From positions 1 to 61,769 of the forward strand of contig CASFHD010000004.1 of assembly GCA_949294455.1 (NCBI GenBank): 61,769 bases of DNA. The letters are read 5' to 3'. The notes below the pieces were generated by a model. That model did no database searches. It was not told the origin of the DNA and worked only from the letters and a program-made list of their open reading frames with translations. A program made the position numbers and the translations under genes. Shown piece by piece: positions 26,831-35,572 of this stretch (positions within the stretch are counted from its first letter, which is position 1; each line of letters opens with the position of its first letter). Origin of the DNA: an uncultured Christensenella sp. (GTDB lineage: Bacteria; Bacillota; Clostridia; Christensenellales; UBA1242).

Positions 26831-27211
26831 ATGAATTTTAACAAAGATGAATATTTAGATTTTATTAATAATATAAAATATGACTATTAAAACAATATTA
26901 TTTGTCAAGAAAATCGTGAATTTTTCAATAAAAAGTTATCAGGTTTTTGTTTGATACAGTTAATAAAATTTTAAAAAGGTTCTACAGAAAATGTAGGCTG
27001 TAGTCTTAATTTTTCTTTATTTTTATTAGCAAAATACCCAGGTCTTTTTATGACTTTTAAGGACAAAGGTGGGATTCATTGCTCTTTTGTTTATCAAGAA
27101 GATGCTCGGTTATTTGTAGCTGACCCCGCAAGCGAAAAAATATGTAACACAAATGGAAAGTTTTATAAAATACCATTAAAAAATTATAATTATGAATTTC
27201 TCAATCAATAA
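26831..27211 (+). pseudogene. Decayed Cys/His/Asp protease-like gene, two in-frame TAA stops
   Basis: One reading frame of 127 codons starting at ATG 26831 and ending at TAA 27209-27211. It is interrupted by TAA at codon 20 (26888-26890) and codon 48 (26972-26974). The conceptual product keeps clear protein character: DEYLDFINNIKYDY, then NREFFNKKLSGF, then GSTENVGCSLNFSLFLLAKYPGLF, GGIHCSFVYQ and LFVADPAS. The order Cys - His - Asp-Pro resembles the catalytic triad of transglutaminase/papain-like proteins. Each internal stop is one A-to-T change from AAA (Lys), and there is no frameshift. A short frame at 27225-27371, one base shifted, may be a further remnant. The region lies between pflB and pflA and is probably co-transcribed. 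Confidence 0.6.
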
Positions 27212-27224
27212 TATACTATTCATT

Positions 27225-27371
27225 ATGATATTTATAGAACTTCTTAAAATCAATTTATTCCTAACATTCTTGCTCGGTGAAAAATTAAGAACTTCTGATT
27301 TGCAATTTTTAACTAATGAACAAATTAGTAATTTGATAGCTGTCATAGAAAAGAATGAAAAAAAAATTTGA
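27225..27371 (+). CDS. 48-residue open frame, possibly a remnant
   Basis: ATG 27225 to TGA 27371. It has a hydrophobic start (IELLKINLFLTFLLGEKL) and a helical end (NEQISNLIAVIEKNEKKI). No ribosome-binding site is visible. It could be a frameshifted continuation of the decayed gene before it, or a real small protein; it shares the frame of pflA but is separated from it by the TGA. Low confidence. Confidence 0.25.
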   Translation: MIFIELLKINLFLTFLLGEKLRTSDLQFLTNEQISNLIAVIEKNEKKI

Positions 27372-27419
27372 AGAGGAGAGGAAAATTTATTATCAAATAA
27401 ATTGTCTTTTTTAAAATTT

Positions 27420-28157
27420 ATGAATGAAAATTTAGAAAATATTACGGGAAATATTAATAGTGTAGAAACAATGGGACTTGTTGATGGTCCAGGTATTAGG
27501 TATGTTGTATTTTGTCAAGGTTGTCAATTAAGATGTTTATATTGTCATAATCCAGAAACCTGGGACATTAATAGTAAATGTATAAAAATTACACCTACAG
27601 AACTTTTAGAAAAAATAAAAAGGTATAAAAATTATTATGGAAAAGAAGGCGGGGTTACTTTTTCGGGCGGTGAACCTTTATTGCAACCAAAATTTTTAGC
27701 ACAATGCTTAAAACTTTGTAAAGCTGAAGGAATAAACACAGTTTTGGATACTGCTGGTGTTGGCTTTGGGGAATATGATGAAATATTAAAATATACTGAC
27801 CTTGTTATTTTAGATATTAAAGCAGTAAAAGAAGATGATTATCAGCATATAACAGGGCAATCAATGACACGTTTTAAAAAATTTCTATCTGCTTGTCAAC
27901 AACATAATGTTAAATTATGGTTACGACAAGTTATTGTTCCTTCTATAAATGACACTGTGGAAAATATAAATAATTTGAAAGAATTTATTTCTAAAATAAA
28001 AAATGTTGAAAAAGTTGAGTTGTTGCCGTATAAAACAATAGGTGTACATAAATATAAAGATTTAGATATAAGGTATCGACTTGAAGGTATTGAAGATATG
28101 GATGAGAGTAAATGTAAAGAATTAGAAAAAATATTAACAAATGAAAGCAATTTTTAA
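27420..28157 (+). CDS. pflA: Pyruvate formate-lyase activating enzyme (radical SAM)
   Basis: 245 residues. It makes the glycyl radical on PflB using S-adenosylmethionine and a [4Fe-4S] cluster. The radical SAM motif CQLRCLYC (CX3CX2C) lies in VVFCQGCQLRCLYCHNPETWD. Also seen are VDGPGIR, the SAM-contact motif VTFSGGEPLLQP, and a C-terminal KVELLPYKTIGVHKY. The ATG at 27420 gives the usual N-terminus. A TTG at 27402 is also in frame, and a strong AG-rich ribosome-binding-like stretch (27372-27384) lies too far upstream for either, so the start is uncertain by up to 6 codons. Confidence 0.93.
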   Translation: MNENLENITGNINSVETMGLVDGPGIRYVVFCQGCQLRCLYCHNPETWDINSKCIKITPTELLEKIKRYKNYYGKEGGVTFSGGEPLLQPKFLAQCLKLCKAEGINTVLDTAGVGFGEYDEILKYTDLVILDIKAVKEDDYQHITGQSMTRFKKFLSACQQHNVKLWLRQVIVPSINDTVENINNLKEFISKIKNVEKVELLPYKTIGVHKYKDLDIRYRLEGIEDMDESKCKELEKILTNESNF

Positions 28158-28488
28158 TCTAAAAGATTAGAAATATTGCTATATTAAAACCTATAGAACA
28201 ATACACATAGTGTTTTGAAATATTTTTTAACTAGTTTCAAATGTACTAACCTTAATCTTTTATTTAATACTAATATAATATAAAATGCTACTTACTTTGT
28301 TAAGTAGTACTTTTTAGATAGTTTGAAATTAACTTTACATTGATTTATTATTTTAAATAAAACGACTTTTTTGTGTTAAAAGCATTTTGTATTTTTTGGT
28401 TTTCAAAAAATTTGTTATTAATTATAAATTCAATTTTAAATTTAAAACATAAACAGCATTAAAAATTTTTAAAATATATTATTATAAA
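28158..28488. other. Intergenic region after pflA, terminator-like hairpin, otherwise empty
   Basis: About 330 AT-rich bases between convergent genes, with no coding frame I trust. The only clear structure is the hairpin at 28288-28315, reported separately. Confidence 0.5.
28288..28315 (+). terminator. Putative terminator after pflA
   Basis: CTACTTA (28288-28294) pairs perfectly with TAAGTAG (28301-28307); five T's follow after a short gap. It is ~130 bases beyond the pflA stop. Confidence 0.6.
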
Positions 28489-29472
28489 CTATTGTATTTG
28501 CATATTGACTACATTTCCATTGGATGTGTTTTGAAAAATTAGAAAATAACCATCACTGAGTGGGTCCGAACTATTTATTGGCAACCATTGATAATTGTCT
28601 TTAAATTCTTCTGGAGGGTCTTCGTTGTATTTTCTAGGTACCCCATAAACTAGATATTTGTAAATATTATCTTCTATAATTACACCTAATATATAGTGCG
28701 AATTATCTTCATCTGCAATTTTTATAAACTTCGAATTTGGAATTAATGAGGTAATTTTATCGTCAAAAGGATAAATTGAGCACATTTCATCAAATTCATT
28801 TTTTATTGTGTCATAAAATGAATTAGTGTTTAACTTCTCTTTTGATTCATCTTGTTCAATATTATTTTTGTCATCTTTGTCCTGTGCCAAAATTTGACTA
28901 TTTAAGTTTAAATTTTTTGTATCTATTTCGTTTTTAACTTGTTCATTATTATTCGTTTTTATACTATTTTCTTTGTTTGGAATATTGTTTTGAATAGTAT
29001 TAGTATTATTGTCTATTTCTACACCTAATTTTATCGGGTCAGAATAAAATTGTTGTTTGTATGGACAATTTAAACATTTGTCTGTACTGCTTGACTCAAT
29101 AATTATATCGTTTTCTAAATTATCTTTTTCAGTTTCATCTTCAGTTTCATCTTCCTCTTGAAAGTAGCAATCATAAGAGCCACCTTTTAATATTACAAGT
29201 TTTTCTTTATCTATCATTTCTATTATTGCTACATACAAATCTTTTTTTATGTCAATATTTGAATCAAAACTAAATGTGTAACAATCGTAATCTTTTTTTA
29301 AAGTTGTAAAATTTACAGTCCCATCTATATAAATTCCTAATTTACATTTTGCTGGCAGTGTTTTTAAATTGTATAATCTTAGTTTTCCACAAACATTATT
29401 ATCATAAGTTAAGGTTAGTATTCCTCTCGAATTGTCATTATCATTTGATAAAATTATGGTTTTTTTGTACAT
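28489..29472 (-). CDS. Two-domain protein of unknown function typical of Firmicutes
   Basis: 327 residues. N-terminal beta-rich domain (~1-105, ILTLTYDNNVCGKLRLYNL). Then an acidic linker (EEDETEDETEKD), a CLNCPY motif near residue 134, a long Asn/Glu/Lys-rich disordered stretch, and a conserved-looking C-terminal domain (FDEMCSIYPFDDKITSLIPNSKFIKI, then HYILGVIIEDNIYKYLVYGVPRKYNEDPPEEF, QWLPINSSDPLSDGYFLIF). I recall this C-terminal pattern from uncharacterised clostridial proteins but know no function. Good AAGGGGA ribosome-binding site; monocistronic. Confidence 0.65.
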   Translation of the reverse strand: MYKKTIILSNDNDNSRGILTLTYDNNVCGKLRLYNLKTLPAKCKLGIYIDGTVNFTTLKKDYDCYTFSFDSNIDIKKDLYVAIIEMIDKEKLVILKGGSYDCYFQEEDETEDETEKDNLENDIIIESSSTDKCLNCPYKQQFYSDPIKLGVEIDNNTNTIQNNIPNKENSIKTNNNEQVKNEIDTKNLNLNSQILAQDKDDKNNIEQDESKEKLNTNSFYDTIKNEFDEMCSIYPFDDKITSLIPNSKFIKIADEDNSHYILGVIIEDNIYKYLVYGVPRKYNEDPPEEFKDNYQWLPINSSDPLSDGYFLIFQNTSNGNVVNMQIQ

Positions 29473-29628
29473 AGTGTCCCCTTGACTTAAATGATTTATA
29501 TAATTAATCTTAGCATTATGTTTATAGTGATTATTGTTTTATTTATGATAAATTTGACGAATTTGTTAAAAAATATAAAAATTTGGAATTTGTCAATAAT
29601 AAAACTATGTTTGTGTCGTTTTAATTAA

Positions 29629-29657
29629 TTGACAAAAAATGGGGCGTATGGTAGATT
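29629..29657 (+). promoter_or_regulatory. Promoter of the lipoprotein gene
   Basis: TTGACA (29629-29634), 17 bases, TAGATT (29652-29657). A perfect TATAAT follows immediately (29657-29662) but at 22-base spacing, so either -10 might be used. Confidence 0.6.
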
Positions 29658-29696
29658 ATAATAGATTATTAGTAATTACACTATGTAGAGGGCTAT

Positions 29697-31109
29697 ATGA
29701 AATTATTTAAAAAATTAATGGTTGCAGTTCTTGTTTCAGTTTCCTTATTTGGTTTGACTGCTTGCAAAAAAAAGACTAATGAAAATGTTTCAACCTTAGG
29801 CTTATATAATGGCGGAATGGTGGTAAATGTTGGGGATTATTCTATTTTTGTAAATGGTTTTAAGTCGTATGAAACTATAGATGAGAGTAATAAAAACAAC
29901 AATTATCTAAACAGTGCAATTTTATCAGTAAAACGAGATGGATATAATGTTACAGTAGATGACAATGGTAGTATGGTTAATTATACTAAACTATATAATA
30001 AAATTTCTGGTTACGAAATAACTGATTTACACGTCTTTGGTGATTACTTATTTTTCACAACTCCTGTATTGGATAAATATGAGACAGGTTCAGGTATTGC
30101 TAATGATTTGACTGATTTTTATCGAATTAGAATTGATGGTAGTAAAAAGGCAGAAAGAATTATAAGGTCACAGGATACAGTTGATAATATTCAATTTGGA
30201 TATTATTGTGATGGAAGTTCTGTATATTTATTAACAGTTGAAAATTCAAATTTATATAGAACTATTTGTACGGGCAAAAATATAGGAAATAAAATATTAA
30301 TAGCAAGCGGTGTAACAGAAGTATTAATGCCAGATGAAGATAATTTTTCAGGTATTATATATTTTACAACAAGTTTAAGTGAAACTGACAACGAAGCAGG
30401 TTATTCAACAGGTAACAAAATTTGTTCTTATGAAATTGTGAAAAATATTGTAAGTGATGTAAAAATGGATAACAAAAATACATTTACACTTGTTGATGTA
30501 AAAGGTGGATATTTATATCTTTATGCAAAAAGTAGTAGCGATGAAAATCAATATCTTTATGCGGCAAAGGCAGAATATGATAGCATAAGAAAAAATGTAG
30601 ATGAATACTTTCAGATAACTTATAGTTACAATAGTTCAAACAAGGTTTATGTTTTAGGTGGAAAAAGCGATGGCATTATAATGTATGATGCTGATAGAGC
30701 AGGACTTTACAAAATTAATCCTGAACATTGGGGTGATACAAATTACAGGGTTGAAATATCAACTGATTATACTAATGTAGTTAAGATTCAAGATGAATAT
30801 GTATATTGTACAAATTCTGACAACAATGTTATCGTAAAAATAAATTATAAAAATGCTATAGTTAAAGAAGTTGCAGATTTTTCTGATGATGAGGATGGTA
30901 AAACAATTAAAACAGATGATTCAAAATTCTTTGATATAGATAATAGTTACATTTATTATTATGTAAAGATATCTAGTGATGAAAACGCAAATTATTATTT
31001 ATACAGGTCAAATATTTTGCAAGAAGAGTCAAATGCTAGTTTGTTTGGAGTTTTGGAAGAACAAGATATACCACAAGATGAAGAGGAAGAAACTAGTACA
31101 AATCAGTAG
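29697..31109 (+). CDS. Lipoprotein with beta-propeller-like (DUF5050-type) repeats
   Basis: 470 residues. The signal peptide ends in the lipobox GLTAC, so the mature protein is lipid-anchored outside at Cys23. The rest is built of repeating beta units with the form LYxxxxDGSKxxRI or YVYCTNSDNNVIVKINYK, as in propeller-like DUF5050 proteins (DFYRIRIDGSKKAERI, then YLYLYAKSSSDENQYLYAAKAE, YYYVKISSDENANYYLYR). The tail is acidic and disordered. It probably binds a ligand or another surface protein. AGAGGG ribosome-binding site; own promoter and terminator. Confidence 0.75.
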   Translation: MKLFKKLMVAVLVSVSLFGLTACKKKTNENVSTLGLYNGGMVVNVGDYSIFVNGFKSYETIDESNKNNNYLNSAILSVKRDGYNVTVDDNGSMVNYTKLYNKISGYEITDLHVFGDYLFFTTPVLDKYETGSGIANDLTDFYRIRIDGSKKAERIIRSQDTVDNIQFGYYCDGSSVYLLTVENSNLYRTICTGKNIGNKILIASGVTEVLMPDEDNFSGIIYFTTSLSETDNEAGYSTGNKICSYEIVKNIVSDVKMDNKNTFTLVDVKGGYLYLYAKSSSDENQYLYAAKAEYDSIRKNVDEYFQITYSYNSSNKVYVLGGKSDGIIMYDADRAGLYKINPEHWGDTNYRVEISTDYTNVVKIQDEYVYCTNSDNNVIVKINYKNAIVKEVADFSDDEDGKTIKTDDSKFFDIDNSYIYYYVKISSDENANYYLYRSNILQEESNASLFGVLEEQDIPQDEEEETSTNQ

Positions 31110-31111
31110 AT

Positions 31112-31142
31112 AAAAAAACGGACTATAGTAAGTCCGTTTTTT
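31112..31142. terminator. Bidirectional terminator between convergent genes
   Basis: CGGACT-atagta-AGTCCG with flanking A and T runs of six or more, usable from both strands for the lipoprotein gene and the convergent CYTH-like operon. Confidence 0.9.
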
Positions 31143-31173
31143 GTTGCAAAAATTTTAACATTTTATTTTAAAT

Positions 31174-31950
31174 TTAAGATAATTCTTCTTCGTTTTGTTC
31201 TTCTTCAGTTTGTAGTTGTTTTGCTTTTAATTCTTTTATCTTTTCATAGTCAATGTCTTTTGTAAGTCGTCGTGCTATTTGTATTCTGCTTTCAAAAGTA
31301 GGTTGTAATTCTTTACAATATCTTTCTAATTTTGAGCACATATCTTCAAATTCTTCATCTGTTTCTTTGTTTGAATGTTGATAAATGGTTAAAATGTTTG
31401 ATTCTACTTTTCTGTTATTGTTTAAATTTAAGTATGAATCATTATCAAAAGCGTAAGTTGCTTTTAATCCGCTTCCGCTTAATGCTTTGTATTCTTTTGA
31501 ATTTGTAATTATTACATATTCTGGTTGAATTCTTCTCATTAAATAATCAGGGTCGAACATTAATCCTGTTAAAAACATATCTTTAAAACTATTTCTTAAA
31601 AATTCAGTATGTTCAAGTACTTTATCTGCAGGGTCTATGGTTATTTGACAATTTTTTTTGCTTACTAATGCTATTGTTGGAACAGATTTTTTATTGTCTT
31701 TATTCAAGTTTCTTTCTTTTACCATAGAAAGCCTACAAGTACCTTGTATAAATGATTTGTACAAGGCAACATTAGATTTATATAAATCTTTTGTATCGGT
31801 GTCATAATAAACAAATTCTTTTCTTAAACTCTCATCATAAATTAATTTATATCTCTGAAAAAAGTCTTGTATTTTTAATACAGAGTTTATTGTGTTTTTG
31901 TCAAACATAATATAACGCCTTTTGTTTCTTATAAGGTCAAATTCTTGCAT
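31174..31950 (-). CDS. Uncharacterised protein, possible CYTH-like fold
   Basis: 258 residues. There is no signal or membrane span. Residues ~40-80 (EFVYYDTDTKDLYKSNVALYKSFIQGTCRLSMVKE) have the order seen in CYTH proteins (YYDTpdL-L-k-g-LR-R...l-K), but the N-terminal ExExK motif of active CYTH triphosphatases is missing. It could be a degenerate or polyphosphate-related member, or unrelated. The C-terminal ~40 residues are a charged coiled coil. A strong AGGAGGGG precedes the ATG, and it follows the YugP gene after eight bases, so the two form an operon. Confidence 0.55.
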   Translation of the reverse strand: MQEFDLIRNKRRYIMFDKNTINSVLKIQDFFQRYKLIYDESLRKEFVYYDTDTKDLYKSNVALYKSFIQGTCRLSMVKERNLNKDNKKSVPTIALVSKKNCQITIDPADKVLEHTEFLRNSFKDMFLTGLMFDPDYLMRRIQPEYVIITNSKEYKALSGSGLKATYAFDNDSYLNLNNNRKVESNILTIYQHSNKETDEEFEDMCSKLERYCKELQPTFESRIQIARRLTKDIDYEKIKELKAKQLQTEEEQNEEELS

Positions 31951-31958
31951 AACCCCTC

Positions 31959-32684
31959 CTAATCTTTTGAACCAGTTATTGCTAATATTGTCAATACAAA
32001 TCTTAATAAATTTAGCAATGAATATACAAATGCTGCAAGATATGTTAAAGCAGCAGAAGAAAGGACTTTTTTTGCACCATTCAATTCTTCTTGGTCTAAC
32101 TCGCCTGATTTTATTATCATATCGTACGCTCTATTAGAAGCATTATATTCAATAGGTAAAGTTATAAAATTGAAAAGCGTACTTAATCCAAATATACTAA
32201 CACCTGAAATTAAAATTACATTACCAAAAATTGGCATATATAGTAAAAAATCAAATATTAACCCAATAATAACTAAGGGTAATAAAAGTGTTGATGAAAT
32301 ATTACAAATAGGAATAATTATATTCCTTATTTTAATTGGAAAATAGTTATCTTTGTATTGATAAGCGTGTCCAACTTCGTGACAAGCGACAGCAATAGCA
32401 GATATTGATGTTGAGTTGTAAACATCACTTGACAAACTGATAGTTTTATTCTTTGGATTGAAATTGTCTGTCAAATTCCCAGAAATTTCAACAACATTAA
32501 TATCTTGTAAACCCTTATAATCTAATAATCGCCTTGCAACTTGATAGGCAGTTGAACCCGATTTTGATAAAGTTTTTTGATATTCAGAAAATGTTGATTT
32601 TACTTTCACTTCGGCATATATGCTAAGAATTATTGCAGGTATTAAAATAATGCCTAATATATAATATATAAAGTATGCAGTCAT
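31959..32684 (-). CDS. YugP-family zinc metallopeptidase, membrane-bound
   Basis: 241 residues. The zinc site HEVGH is at residues 102-106, with a third ligand probably in the LPIEYNASNRAYD motif after the membrane helices. Transmembrane segments: one at the N-terminus (~3-25), two at ~118-160, and one near the C-terminus (~210-235). Matches YugP (neutral zinc metallopeptidase family). The conserved stretch NFNPKNKTISLSSDVYNSTSISAIAVACHE is diagnostic. Likely substrates are unknown. First gene of a two-gene operon. Confidence 0.9.
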   Translation of the reverse strand: MTAYFIYYILGIILIPAIILSIYAEVKVKSTFSEYQKTLSKSGSTAYQVARRLLDYKGLQDINVVEISGNLTDNFNPKNKTISLSSDVYNSTSISAIAVACHEVGHAYQYKDNYFPIKIRNIIIPICNISSTLLLPLVIIGLIFDFLLYMPIFGNVILISGVSIFGLSTLFNFITLPIEYNASNRAYDMIIKSGELDQEELNGAKKVLSSAALTYLAAFVYSLLNLLRFVLTILAITGSKD

Positions 32685-32911
32685 AATATTTCCTTTTTAA
32701 TATGCTATCATTGTTTTTTTTTAAAGTCAAGAAATTTATTTTTATTTATTTTTATGTATATTATATATTTTTTTGTTTTTTATGTCTATTTAATCATTAC
32801 TTTCTGTATTTTAAAGAACAAATTTGCTGTTTTTGTATTATTTTAATAATAAAAAAATAATAAAAAAAATTAAATATTTATATTTTTTTGTTAGTATTTA
32901 AAGAATTTTTG

Positions 32912-32920
32912 TGGTATAAT
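32912..32920 (+). promoter_or_regulatory. Extended -10 promoter of the AT-hook gene
   Basis: TGGTATAAT (32912-32920) gives an extended -10 element. A TTGTTA at 32888-32893 is too far (21 bases) to be an ordinary -35. The upstream 250 bases are a T-run-rich AT spacer with no gene. Confidence 0.55.
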
Positions 32921-32951
32921 AAGGACAAACATATATTATAGGGGTGTAATA

Positions 32952-35363
32952 ATGGAGTTTTTTTTAGCAAGTGGGATTTATAATGGTTTGGGGAAATTGC
33001 TTGCTACTATAGGTAATAATTTACAGCCAAGTACTATTTTATATATAGCACTAGCTGTTTCTTTGCTGATAATTATAAGTATTTCTATAACTACTTCTAG
33101 GTCCTATGAAGTAAAGTTAATTAAAGCAATTGATTATTTGAATGAATTCTTTGTCGCAAATCCTCAAATTGATGAAGATAATTTAATTGCTTTCAACGAA
33201 AAAATGAAAGAAAAGCGTATTCCTAAAATTCTAAGAAAGCAGTGGCAACAGTATATGCTATATAGGGAACACAAGGCGAGTTATTATATGTCGTTTAAGC
33301 AGTGTGTTGAAAATCCTATTAGCGCAAGTACTTATAAGTATAATGTATCTTTAGCAAACAAAACATTTAACATTCTTTTAATAGTTGTACTATTATTAGG
33401 ATTTTGTTATTTTTCGCTAGTTGGTGAAGGAGCTCGTGCTATATCTTGGGGTGATGCTTTAACTTTTGTTTTGTCGCCTTTTGTTGTGATATTGATTAAA
33501 TATATTGTTGAAATAATTTTTGAAGCTAGGTTAAATGCTGTTACTTCTGATTTATTACAAAATTATCAATATTTTGAAATTAATTTAGACAAAGCAACAT
33601 CGACTATGCCTGAATTTGTTGACTATGAAGTTTTGTTTACTAAAAAAGAAATTAAACAAGGTATTCCAATTTTATACGAATATCTACAAAAGCGTGCCGA
33701 ACAAGAACAGAAGGAATTAGAAAGAGCAAGAAGTAAAGAAGTTGAACACGATAAATACAACTTTGATAAAGAAGATATTGAAGGTTCTTTAGTTTTGGAG
33801 CGTGCAGTAAACGAAACAGAATCATTTATTGCACAAAGACAAAAATATATGCAATTAATTGACCAGTTGACTACCGAACAAGCAAATATTGAATATAACT
33901 ATAAACAAAGTTCTAAAGACTATCAAAGAAAAATGCAATCTAGTAAAGAAAATTTAGAGAATTTGAATCAACAAATGGAACAAGCGTCTTCTAATATTGA
34001 AGCAAACTATATCAAAAAACAGCAAAGTGATGAAATATTGCGTCAACAAAACCTTGAAAAAGATTTTGATATAGCAACTGCAAAAATGAAAAATGATGTG
34101 CAAAATATTCAAAAACAAATTGATAAATATTATGAAGAAATTGATGCTAGCAAGAAATATTTAGAAACTGCTATGGATAGCGAGTTCGATAGTTATGCTA
34201 AAAAAGTTTATGATAAACTAGAAGTAAAGGTAAATGAAAAAGAAAAAGAAAAATATAAATCCACTTCTAGTAAAATAAAACAACTAGAAGAAAAACTTGC
34301 ACAAAAATCTGCTGAACTAGAAAATATGTACAGCAAATATCAAGCAAAGATTGAAGAACTACAATCTATCATAGACGGCGATGCTATTATTAGACAAAAA
34401 ACTGGTGAAATAGTAACTGCCATAGAATCTAAAAAAGATAAAAAGAAAAATAAGTCTGGACAATCTGACCAAACTGAAACTATAAACAATGTTGAGCAAA
34501 ATTTAGATTCAAAGAATCCTTTAGATAATACATATAACGCTGTTTCAACTAAATTAAATAATGATGAAAGTTATTTTGAACAATCAAATGAAATTGTTGG
34601 CGATATTTCATCTAATCAATCTGATGAATATAAAGAAAATGCTGATATAACTTTGCCAAATCAAGATATGTTTAATATTCAAGAAAACATCATTGAGAAT
34701 AAACCTACAACTAAAGGGACTATCAAAAAAGGTAGAGGTCGTCCAAAAAAGAAAATTGCAGAAAAACAAAGTAGTTTAGCCTCAACAAAGAAAAGAGGCA
34801 GACCTAGAAAATCTAATCAAGATATTCAAACTTTAAATAATGAAATAGCTGAAAAGAGAGGACGTGGCAGACCTAGAAAAGATACAAATAGTGAATCTAT
34901 CAAATCAACAGACGAATTAAATACACCAAAGCGTGGTAGAGGTCGTCCTAGAAAGGTGGAAAATGTAGAAAAATCTAAAAGCAGTTCGCCACAACAAACA
35001 AAAAAAAGAGGAAGACCTAAAAAAGTGGTTGAAAGCAATCAACAACTTAAACCTGCTAGTCAACCAAATGATATCGAACAAGAAATTAAGAATGAACCTG
35101 TTGAGAAGTTCTTGGGAAGTTTGCAAGAACTTTCAGATATAATAACATCTGAAATGAAAAGGGCAGACGAAAAGAAAGATGAATTAGAAAATTCTAGTTT
35201 GTCAAAAGATGAAATTGCTAAGAAAACAAGAAAACTAAGATTTGCAAAAAATCAATTAACTGCTCTTGATAAGTTGTTGTTGTCTGACGGTGAAGTTGAT
35301 TTAGATGAAATAAATAAAACTTTAAAAGGTATTTCAGAAAAAATAACTAAAATAGCAGAATAA
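32952..35363 (+). CDS. Membrane-anchored coiled-coil protein with five AT-hook motifs
   Basis: 803 residues. Membrane segments at ~28-48, 138-158 and 168-190. A long charged coiled coil spans ~255-490 (Gln/Lys/Glu-rich, e.g. QKYMQLIDQLTTEQANIEYNY). Then comes a low-complexity region holding five AT-hooks: KKGRGRPKKK (592-601), KKRGRPRK (613-620), KRGRGRPRK (635-643), KRGRGRPRK (660-668) and KKRGRPKK (684-691), spaced ~20-25 residues. A final helical domain spans ~705-803. AT-hooks bind the minor groove of AT-rich DNA, so a link between the membrane and the chromosome is the simplest inference. I know no named family with this order. AGGGGTG precedes the ATG; a terminator follows the stop. Confidence 0.8.
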   Translation: MEFFLASGIYNGLGKLLATIGNNLQPSTILYIALAVSLLIIISISITTSRSYEVKLIKAIDYLNEFFVANPQIDEDNLIAFNEKMKEKRIPKILRKQWQQYMLYREHKASYYMSFKQCVENPISASTYKYNVSLANKTFNILLIVVLLLGFCYFSLVGEGARAISWGDALTFVLSPFVVILIKYIVEIIFEARLNAVTSDLLQNYQYFEINLDKATSTMPEFVDYEVLFTKKEIKQGIPILYEYLQKRAEQEQKELERARSKEVEHDKYNFDKEDIEGSLVLERAVNETESFIAQRQKYMQLIDQLTTEQANIEYNYKQSSKDYQRKMQSSKENLENLNQQMEQASSNIEANYIKKQQSDEILRQQNLEKDFDIATAKMKNDVQNIQKQIDKYYEEIDASKKYLETAMDSEFDSYAKKVYDKLEVKVNEKEKEKYKSTSSKIKQLEEKLAQKSAELENMYSKYQAKIEELQSIIDGDAIIRQKTGEIVTAIESKKDKKKNKSGQSDQTETINNVEQNLDSKNPLDNTYNAVSTKLNNDESYFEQSNEIVGDISSNQSDEYKENADITLPNQDMFNIQENIIENKPTTKGTIKKGRGRPKKKIAEKQSSLASTKKRGRPRKSNQDIQTLNNEIAEKRGRGRPRKDTNSESIKSTDELNTPKRGRGRPRKVENVEKSKSSSPQQTKKRGRPKKVVESNQQLKPASQPNDIEQEIKNEPVEKFLGSLQELSDIITSEMKRADEKKDELENSSLSKDEIAKKTRKLRFAKNQLTALDKLLLSDGEVDLDEINKTLKGISEKITKIAE

Positions 35364-35386
35364 AAAAACCCGTTCGGGTTTTTTTA
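35363..35386. terminator. Bidirectional terminator after the AT-hook gene
   Basis: ACCC-GTTC-GGGT core within A7 and T7 runs. It touches both the AT-hook stop and the 3' end of the convergent redox-protein gene. Confidence 0.88.
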
Positions 35387-35572
35387 TTTATTGTTTAACT
35401 TTTTTAAAACTTCATTTACATCTATTCCGTGTACAAGACAAGCTTGTTCTAATGTTTCTTGATGTGCCATCATACAATGTAAACAATGCATTCCAAATCC
35501 TAACAAAATTGCTTCTGCGTCTTCTTTGTTTTTTACTATGTCTATAATCAAATCATCTTTTTTGAATTTCAT
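35384..35572 (-). CDS. DUF1858-type small CxxC redox protein
   Basis: 62 residues, complete. Pattern DLIIDIVKNKEDAEAILLGFGMHCLHCMMAHQETLEQAC.. is the DUF1858 / hybrid-cluster-associated disulfide domain, with CLHC at residues 30-33 as the redox or metal pair. A strong AAGGAG precedes the ATG. That ribosome-binding site and start lie inside the last codons of the upstream gene (20-base overlap), so the two are translationally coupled. Partner unknown. Confidence 0.88.
   Translation of the reverse strand: MKFKKDDLIIDIVKNKEDAEAILLGFGMHCLHCMMAHQETLEQACLVHGIDVNEVLKKLNNK

Noticed and set aside
26888..26974. Alternative genetic code or programmed readthrough in the broken gene
   Set aside because: TAA terminates nearly all other genes in the window, so reassignment is ruled out; readthrough at two sites in one small gene is less likely than decay.
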